From NCBI GenBank assembly GCA_037783415.1, contig JAZGTN010000070.1, positions 11,353,001 to 11,417,000 on the forward strand: a stretch of 64,000 nucleotides of DNA, read 5' to 3'. This stretch comes from Leptasterias polaris. Lineage: Eukaryota > Echinodermata > Asteroidea > Forcipulatida > Asteriidae. Of this stretch, positions 56,530 to 64,000 are shown piece after piece; positions within the stretch are counted from its first letter, which is position 1; the number at the start of each line of letters is the position of its first letter. The notes under the pieces were generated by a model. It worked only from the letters and a program-made list of their open reading frames with translations, was not told where the DNA came from and made no database searches. Position numbers and translations under genes: made by a program.

Positions 56530-57285
56530 ACAAAAAAAAAAATATTTCTAAGGATATACGCACCTCTCTCTCTCCACATTGGACACTGTACAATACGCAT
56601 CTAAACAAGTCCATTTCTACAACACCAAGGTCCGAGAGATCCTCGACACCATGCACCATTGAAATCTAAGATATTAAAACCATCAGTACTTTTCATGGCC
56701 TGTGGTTTTTTTTCCAAACATTTTCTCGTTCAAGTCTCTTATTTTTTCTAAAGAAAGTCAATGTTTCATGTGGTGCCCTAAATATTGGAGTGGGTTTGTT
56801 TTACGGCTTGCTATTGACCCACTGGTTGAGGCCCTGATATGGATTATGTAGTAATTATTAAGATATGATGCCCTTGGCTAATCTGCCAGCATTGTTCTCT
56901 ATTGATTGACGTAGTCATTTTGGGACTGAGTAAATAACAATTGTAATGAATATTTACACTTTGCAAGGGTGAAATTGATCGCGATTTGGGGGAGCTCATT
57001 AAATGACTGGAACAAAACATGCCTCCGTGTTTACCATTTAATCCCGTTCAATGAATGTGAGCTTTTCAATACTAACTTGCTTCAAGACGTGTCTGGTACT
57101 TTTATTTATTTTTTATGTTTTTTCCCCCCTTCAAGCCTTGAGTCAGTGTATACCTGGTCCATGTTTTTGAGAAATCGGATTCCATTTCTGGGTCAACGTA
57201 ATCCCTTTTCGAAGTGTCTTTGATTGTAAGGGTCGTTTTGACCCTAAATTTACGCTCGTATATCGACTGAATATAGCGATGTGTT
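56530..57285. other. No gene recognised
   Basis: Nothing supported here. Confidence 0.45.
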
Positions 57286-57289
57286 ATGT

Positions 57290-58830
57290 AAGCTCACTGC
57301 ATCAGTGATTATAAGAAGAATCTCTGGTTGTCGTTTGTCCTTTTTCAAGGCATATGTCGAGTATGCTCACAACCTTACTGGTTGTGAAATAATGTATGGG
57401 TATCATTGTTATTTTTCAAGGCATTTGTTGAGTATGCTCACAACCTTACTGGTTGTGAAATAATGTATGGGTATCATTGTTATTTTTCAAGGCATTTGTT
57501 GAGTATGCTCACAACCTTACTGGTTGTGAAATAATTTATGGGTATCATTGTTATTTTTCAAGGCATTTGTTGAGTATGCTCACAACCTTACTGGTTGTGA
57601 AATAATGTATGGGTATCATTGTTATTTTTCAAGGCATTTGTTGAGTATGCGCACAACCTTACTGGTTGTGAAATAATGTATGGGTATCATTGTTATTTTT
57701 CAAGGCATTTGTTGAGTATGCTCACAACCTTACTGGTTGTGAAATAATTTATGTGTATCATTGTTATTTTTCAAGGCATTTGTTGAGTATGCTCACAACC
57801 TTACTGGTTGTGAAATAATTTATGGGTATCATTGTTATTTTTCAAGGCATTTGTTGAGTATGCGCACAACCTTACTGGTTGTGAAATAATGTATGGGTAT
57901 CATTGTTATTTTTCAAGGCATTTGTTGAGTATGCTCACAACCTTACTGGTTGTGAAATAATTTATGTGTATCACTGTTATTTTTCAAGGCATTTGTTGAG
58001 TATGCTCACAACCTTACTGGTTGTGAAATAATTTATGGGTATCATTGTTATTTTTCAAGGCATTTGTTGAGTATGCTCACAACCTTACTGGTTGTGAAAT
58101 AATTTATGGGTATCATTGTTATTTTTCAAGGCATTTGTTGAGTATGCTCACAACCTTACTGGTTGTGAAATAATTTATGGGTATCATTGTTATTTTTCAA
58201 GGCATTTGTTGAGTATGCTCACAACCTTACTGGTTGTGAAATAATTTATGGGTATCATTGTTATTTTTCAAGGCATTTGTTGAGTATGCGCACAACCTTA
58301 CTGGTTGTGAAATAATGTATGGGTATCATTGTTATTTTTCAAGGCATTTGTTGAGTATGCGCACAACCTTACTGGTTGTGAAATAATTTTAGGGTAGGCC
58401 TATCATTGTTCTTTTTCAAGGCATGTGTTGAGTATGCTCACAACCTTACTGGTTGTGAACAAAATTATGGGTATCATTGTTCTTTTACAAGGCATGTGTT
58501 AAGTATAATAATTTCTGGTTGTCATTTCTTCTTCAAGGCATATGTTGAGTATGCTCACAACCCCCCAGTGGTTGTGAGAGAATATCTCAGGTTGTCATTG
58601 TTCTTTTTCAATGCATGCGTTGAGTAAGCTCACAACCTCAGTCGTTGTGAAATAATCTCTTGGTGTCATTTTTCTTCTTCAAGGCATATGTTGAGTATGC
58701 TCACAACTTAACTGGTTGTGAAGCAATTTCTGGGTATCTTTGTTCTTTTCAAGGCATGTGTTGGGCGTGCTCACAACCTTACTGGTTGTGAAAGGCATGT
58801 GTTGTGTAAATGCTCACAGCCTGGGTAGTT
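57290..58830. repeat. 71-bp satellite array, ~21 units
   Basis: The unit reads TGAAATAATGTATGGGTATC, ATTGTTATTTTTCAAGGCAT, TTGTTGAGTATGCTCACAAC, CTTACTGGT. The GTTGTGAAAT landmark at 57381, 57452, 57523 and 57594 gives an exact 71-bp period, held to about 58375. Units after 58400 and before 57380 are degenerate. Each unit contains CACAACC-TTACT-GGTTGTG, a 7-bp stem with a 5-nt loop. Diagnostic variants (GCGC or GCTC, TGTATG or TTTATG, GTGT or GGGT) show a three-unit block repeated in tandem. Confidence 0.97.
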
Positions 58831-58834
58831 ATGA

Positions 58835-59940
58835 TCTTTTGTTTTAGTTGTTCTTTTGCGTGTCAGTCAGTCAGAAGTTTCCTCGAATGGGGATCACGTG
58901 CATCCTGCTTAATCCTTTATCAACTAGGGTATGCATTATGTGCAGTATTCAAACTCTCTAGTTCCCGAGAGAGGGAAACTTACACTGTTGACGAAATCTT
59001 ACGAATATTGTTAGTCAACGCATGTACAAGAGAAGGGATCGTTTTAATTGTTGGGGGGAACGCAATTACATGGTTTTCCTCTCAAAGTAAAAAGCACAAC
59101 AACATGCATTCCAGACAGGTAATTTTGATGGATTGCTCGTGTAATCGCTATACTCTTAGCATCTAATAACAGGCAGGGAGACGGTGCTTCGTCATCGACC
59201 GATTATCGGCTTTGTACAATAGTACCTAAATTGGCCTCTTCGCCTCGACAATACTGTCTCTCTTTTTTACTCTCCCTACTGCAATCAAGACTACCCCCAG
59301 ATAGCACAAGTTATAGGGGAGAAAACCAACATCTCGAGAGAGAGTTTGCCTTCATGTTGTTAATGGAAACGCTCGAGGGCTACGGTGGAACGGTGATTGG
59401 CGATTCCTATTTAATTTATGCATGCCATGAGACAACTATTGCTATTTATTTGATGAAGAAAAAGGCAAGAAGAGTGAAATGCGGGCTTTCTCCTCCTTGA
59501 CGCTGGGTTGATCATACACTCGAGCTAATCGGTGACTGGGCAGGCAATTGTCTCGTGCTGAGAACATGACAAGGTCATGTTGATATATAGTATTTTATCT
59601 CTCTTAATCCTTAAGCTTCTTTGATCTCATTGATTTATTCGTGTTTGGTGTAAGACACTGCAGCGATGTGGAACAACTTCATACCCCCCCCCCCCCCGTA
59701 ATTTGTGAAAGCTTGATTCCTTACGTAAGGTAAATCCATTGTAAATCTGGCGCATATTATGTTTAAAGTATGAAACCTGCTATTAAACTACGTAAATGAC
59801 AATAACAATAATGTAGATGTTAGACCATTCATAAACCTTCCTAAACTCCCCGAAAAGAAAACTACCTTGACCGCTTATAGCAAGGAGGGGTTAATGTAAC
59901 AAAACACAACCTGATCCCTCTGAGATTCCAACTTGTACAC
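58835..59940. other. No gene recognised; poly(C) run
   Basis: A 14-base C run at 59684-59697. Open frames at 58810-59166 and 59231-59500 have no recognised domain. Confidence 0.5.
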
Positions 59941-59974
59941 CTAGGTTGAGAGAAGTTATTGTTGGTATAGGCCT

Positions 59975-60075
59975 ATGTCTTGCTCAAGGACACTTTATCA
60001 TGACCCACACTCCGATGACTGAGCCATCGAAACCTGAGTACGTTGCTCTATAGACAGCTCGGCTGCGACACGGCA
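59975..60075 (-). repeat. tRNA-derived SINE head fragment
   Basis: On the minus strand, GTCGCAGCCGAGCTGTCTAT (A-box-like) is followed by CAGGTTTCGATGGCTCAG (B-box-like) and GTGTCCTTGAGCAAGACA, a stretch I recall just after the tRNA-like head of marine SINEs. The body seen at 44215-44516 does not follow, so this is a truncated copy. Confidence 0.55.
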
Positions 60076-60079
60076 ATAA

Positions 60080-61060
60080 AACTTGCTGTATTTCATATAA
60101 TTGTATTAATACTTGTTTCAAGTTTTTAATTGCCATTGATTATTGCTATTACCCGGGGAAAAAAACATTAACATGAAAATAATAAAATTCTAAATAATAA
60201 CAATAGTAAATGAGAAAGTCAACGATAAAGAGATCTTCCACTACAGCGTCGATCTGGTTATATATACTTTTATATGGCTTAGGTTTGCTGGTAGTTGTAA
60301 AATTATTAATTTTATTGTTACTATCATTGTTATTATCATTACTATTACTGTTTTGTTTTACTGTCAGTTTCAACGTGCCCGTATCTTTCTTTAATAACTC
60401 ATGCTTGCTTTGGCAATTTTTTGTATAACCAACATGACCTTTAACTTTATTTAGAATTGTTGTGTTTTTAATTTAAGTTAATAGCTTTTAACAGAATTTG
60501 TCAGGATAACAAATTGCTAACTGATAATGAAGTTCTTACCTTAAACATTTGTTTCTATCATTTTTGTTCCTGTAATGAAGTCATCTTCGAAAAAAGTTAA
60601 TCTGAAAACCTAAAAAAAAAGGGGGGGGGAAAAGGCAGCAACTGATTTCGGTTTTCCTAAATTTAAGACTGTGCGTTTACATACTGGAACTTTTGCATGG
60701 TTTTTCAATATATGTTCTCCTTTCTCACACATTTTTCGTCGGCTCTACCAATCCTGTATGATGCTTTCAAATAACCCCTCATTTCAAATACTTCAAGCTT
60801 GTCAAACGCCGTAATGGTAAAAGAAAATTCCAAAAATGAAATGTACAATTTTTTATATTATTTTTCCAGAGACTTGCAATCAGGTGCGTGTGTTACCGTA
60901 CGCCTGTGTGCTTTAACTAGTTATGACAAAAGTTGTTGAGTGCCTGACCTAGATAGTAATTTTATAGAAATTGGCCTCAACGAATGTCCTCACAAAAATG
61001 GGTCCTTTAAATTTCGCGAATTGTTAAATTGAACTGGAAACAAAGTAATAAGAACGAACT
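60080..61060. other. No gene recognised
   Basis: AT-rich simple sequence at 60170-60360 and a short G run at 60619-60628. No gene. Confidence 0.5.
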
Positions 61061-61063
61061 ATA

Positions 61064-61276
61064 TATAGACGATGTGACCTCTGACGTCATTTGAAAATCA
61101 TAACATGATGCGCGCGCATGTCGCCGGGCAAAACCTTTGTGTACTTGACAGCCAGCTAGAAAGTACACGCAATATTACCATGACTACGCGTCTTTTTGCC
61201 CGGCGGAACATGACTTGGACAACAGACTTGTCAACAGAGGGCGGTTTGAATGTAAACAGAGGTCACATCGTCTATA
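61064..61276. mobile_element. Short MITE with TATAGACGATGTGACCTCTG ends
   Basis: The 20-bp left end (61064-61083) is exactly reversed at 61257-61276. Inside, GCCGGGCAAAA and TTTTGCCCGGC form a second inverted pair. It is ~213 bp with no coding sequence. Confidence 0.88.
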
Positions 61277-61309
61277 GGTATACAAAGTAGTAGCTTAGTG
61301 CTTGTTTTG

Positions 61310-61410
61310 GGGAGAATGAAGACGAGCATAGGGTACTCTTCGAAACGTCGAGAACGGCTCTGTCCAGGGCCACTTTCGATCCCCCTAAACGAGATTGACT
61401 CATGGTGTAC
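61310..61410 (+). other. CGAAACGTC-containing repeat start, related to the 54.7-kb motif
   Basis: TGAAGACGAGCATAGGGTAC then TCTTCGAAACGTCGAG shares the CGAAACGTC core and a preceding short stem with the hammerhead-like relic at 54685. It lacks CTGATGA, so it is not itself a hammerhead. It may be the edge of a retroelement. Confidence 0.3.
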
Positions 61411-61503
61411 CTGCAAGTTCACCAGAAGCAGTCACTTTCTATACACACCATGCAAAGCATTAAACATCTACGAAGCCCGGGAAGGGACAGTGGTAAGATA
61501 ACA

Positions 61504-61985
61504 ATTTGCGGGGACTAATTCGTTCGCACAGTTTTGTAATCCGTTTGGACGAATGAATAATCCGTTCCCACGGTTTAGTAATCCTTTCGAACGAATTAGG
61601 AACCCGTTTGCACGGATTGGCAAAGGCATGAAATGATGCTACACGCATGCGTACCATCCACGATGGCGGAGGGCCGCGACGGAAGTATCTGATGATGCCC
61701 GTATTGGTAAGTTTGTCAGTCTTTGTCAGTCTTTATCAGTTTGATTGGATAAAGATGCATTGTTAATTGAAACTTAATAGGTCACATACAGCTTACCAAC
61801 ACGGTCATCATCAGAGATGTCAGAACTACCGTCGCGGCCCTCCGCCATCTTGAAGCAAAGTGTTGTTGTGAGTGGATCGTACGCATGCATGCAGTTCTAT
61901 TTCATACCTTGGCTAAACCGTGCGAATGGATTCCTAATTCGTTCAAACGGATTACTAAACCGTGCGAACGAATTAGTCCCTGCAT
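61504..61985. mobile_element. ~475-bp foldback with GGGACTAATTCGTTCGCAC ends
   Basis: GGGACTAATTCGTTCGCAC at 61511-61529 is reversed at 61962-61980. The arms run ~170 bp or more and include minisatellite-like AACCGTGCGAACGAATTA variants, GATGGCGGAGGGCCGCGACG, and GTATTGGTAAG / CTTACCAACAC close to the centre. The right arm has CCGCCATCTTG (61842-61852), a match to the animal YY1 site. Confidence 0.87.
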
Positions 61986-61989
61986 ATTT

Positions 61990-63775
61990 TTTTCTTCCGC
62001 TGTCCCTTACCGGGCTCCGTAAACATCACTTCGTTCGTGTTTGGAGAAGCAGATTCAATGTTACCCTCAGTATTCAGTGAATACACAAGTCGGCAATCTT
62101 GTGTATATTTGTGTCGATTCGAAAGAACAGCGATTAGTTGTTAACGCTCGCTCGGTGATTTTGTAGGCGTCCGTATTGCGATTAAATAGAAATAACAAAT
62201 CGCTCGTTTTTGGTAATTTTAGTTTTTACTTTTTATTAACTGTTTTTTCACCTATTCTAGTCTTATAGACGTAATCATTTCTCAGGCGATTTGGTACGGG
62301 TGTCAAATTTATAAAATAGTTATCTTTCAAGTTATAAACAAATCGGGTTCCATGTTCTATTGTTGTCAGTTATGCATGGACGTTTAATTATAGTAATAAA
62401 AACACGTGCGGCTTAGTTCTTGTTTAATTCTGTCGTTCATGATGCTTGTTCGTAGAAATTGGCATTTACAATTGACAGTCTATTAAATTTGAGCTGCTAT
62501 GCATATGCTGAGGCGTCTGTAATGTGTCTTAATTATCTACAAAACATAGCTATCACACTAAAGGACAGCATATTACCGGGAGCAAATCAGAAGATCTGCA
62601 CTAGAAAAAGTATGTTACTATCAAGGCCTGAAGTGAAATCAGACAAATTAGTTGCTCTGACGTTTTTGATCGACAGGCAGACCTTAAAGCACATTGTGAA
62701 ACAATGGTAGTTGTAAAAGACCAGTAACCGCACTTTATGTGATTTAACCTATACCACGAACTAACAGACCTGTGAAAATGTTGGCTCAATCGGTCATTGC
62801 AGTCGCGAGAAAATAGTACACGTTGCCACCGTTTTAGAACAGTACTTCAAGGGAGGTTTCCCAGCCACCATGACCATGCATCTTTATGCTATGTAGACCC
62901 AAGTTATGTGCGAGTTTGTCAACATAATTCTGTCCAATCTTACCAATGTTGTACACATCCCATTTAGCAGACAAAAGTATGAGGTTATACTTATTTGATT
63001 TCTCTTAGAAGGGGAAACTATGTGCTGAATAATGTGCCACTTACACAAATAGACATGTCTGACATGGCTATTCAGCATAATGGCTATTCACAAAAATGAA
63101 TACGCCCCAGACAGATAATTAGGTTAGCCTCATCTTTGCAATTGCGTACTTGAATGAATATGAAAGGAGCGTACGTCCGAGAAGAAATGGGTCATTTTGA
63201 TCAGGGACTAACAAATCACAGAAAGTGAAATCTAAAAGATAAGTTAATTTGTGGTGATTTCCTATCAGAGAGTCGGTCTATAGTTTAAATTTGGCGTGCT
63301 CAATCGTGACTGTAAAAAAGTATTGCATAAACCGGTACTTGGTGTGACGTCATCACATTTCTTATTTTTTACGCTGGCGTACTTTTGTCAAAAAATTCCG
63401 TTCCAAAAGGCGTTTGCATGCCTCGCCATTGGAACAGTAAAACTAAGGGCTGTAGACTAATTGAACAAAAACACACGTAATTTCTTTGTAAAGGTACAAA
63501 GGCTTTCTTGTTTGAAGAATGACAAAGTCACATGTTTTTAATTCCGCCTACTTCGTGGGTTTTGTGAATCAAAGGCTTCATAGTTGACGCATTTTAATGT
63601 AATGTTTTGCGTTTGTGGCAACCCTTGAATGGAGTAGACACAATACAAATGTAAGCTGGTGGAACGTGATCTACTCATAAGATGATTGTGGCAGAACGAC
63701 GCCCTAGCTATATCCGGAAAGGACCCAAAAGTGAACATTGGGGAACCAGATCAACTTCTTCCCCCTCTCCCCCAC
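61990..63775. other. No gene recognised
   Basis: Nothing supported. A CT-rich run lies at 63755-63800. Confidence 0.5.
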
Positions 63776-63840
63776 TCTTTCTCTATCTATCTCTCTGTCC
63801 ATGCAATATACACTCAAACGAATAAGTTCAAACTATTAGA

Positions 63841-63960
63841 TAGATTTTATTCAATGGCTTGACCCATGGATAATTCGGTCCTTGCCCGAGATTTGAACCC
63901 ATTGGCTCGAAGGGCATTATCCCTCTCAGTATACATAGGTCATTGTGCTGCAGTAAGCTA
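63841..63960 (-). repeat. tRNA-derived SINE
   Basis: On the minus strand, ATAGCTTACTGCAGCACAAT (A-box-like) is followed after ~45 bp by GGGTTCAAATCTCGGGCAAG (B-box-like), then GACCGAATTATCCATGGGTC. The layout fits a Pol III-driven SINE head in a family different from the one at 59975. Confidence 0.6.
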
Positions 63961-64000
63961 TTCAGTCACAGTTCACGATGTGTACGTTAGATGTCCACCG

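Noticed and set aside
57281..58627. Possible CRISPR-like array (regular repeats with hairpin)
   Set aside because: The 71-bp units are head to tail with no unique spacers, the window is eukaryotic, and no cas genes are present. It is a satellite.

Overview
The window looks like eukaryotic, gene-poor, repeat-rich intergenic or intronic DNA from a marine invertebrate. An echinoderm, probably a sea star, is my best guess. The eukaryotic call rests on what is visible: no long open reading frames, splice-like signals, microsatellites, long poly(C)/poly(G) runs, an internal TTAGGG-type repeat, tRNA-derived SINE fragments and many foldback (MITE-like) elements. The echinoderm call is weaker. It rests on my recollection that several families here (TTAA-flanked AGGGACACGTTGCC elements, the AATTTCATAGAGCTGCTTA type, the GGGCTCGATTTCAC type, and SINEs with a GCGCTATATAAGAAG tail) are common in echinoderm genomes. 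I could not search a database.

No complete protein-coding gene can be supported. The best coding signals are relics. A decayed transposase with one frameshift and two in-frame stops (about 19999-20865) lies inside a DNA transposon with inverted ends at 18949-21352. A broken THAP zinc-finger fragment (about 25774-25930) lies inside a TTAA-flanked, Kolobok-like element at 25460-26461. The only host-gene-like signals are a candidate TATA/Inr promoter with an ATG-free first exon and a good splice donor (3996-4330), and one weak candidate internal exon (51177-51297).

Layout. 1-845 is a 30-bp minisatellite with a 222-bp higher-order unit. 846-4000 is mostly unassigned, with C/A-rich low complexity at 2.15-2.74 kb. 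4-14 kb holds the candidate promoter and exon, a foldback element (5.72-6.25 kb), a 17-bp minisatellite (11.1-11.6 kb) and a MITE fragment (12.9 kb). 14.2-15.4 kb is a 74-bp tandem array related to a GGGTCA-rich element scattered through the window. 16.9-21.4 kb holds the transposon and a nearly identical 320-bp inverted copy pair. 21.7-31.3 kb is dense in MITEs, including one MITE nested in another. 33-38.5 kb holds minisatellites, a hairpin, a 650-bp foldback with repeated internal motifs, and a Mutator-like MITE with a clean 9-bp target duplication. 39.7-45.4 kb holds degenerate repeats, a (GTT)n microsatellite, a SINE body and a foldback carrying telomere-type repeats. 48-50 kb holds a perfect 26-bp palindrome and two foldbacks. 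54.4-56.5 kb holds a hammerhead-like relic and a CA-flanked dispersed family. 57.3-58.8 kb is a 71-bp satellite with visible higher-order structure. 60-64 kb holds SINE heads and two foldbacks.

The pieces do not form a pathway. They record repeated invasion by small non-autonomous DNA transposons and SINEs, with local tandem amplification. Nested insertions give relative ages in three places: the 320-bp repeat inside the transposon, the TTAA MITE inside another foldback, and the Mutator-like MITE inside a GGGTCA element.
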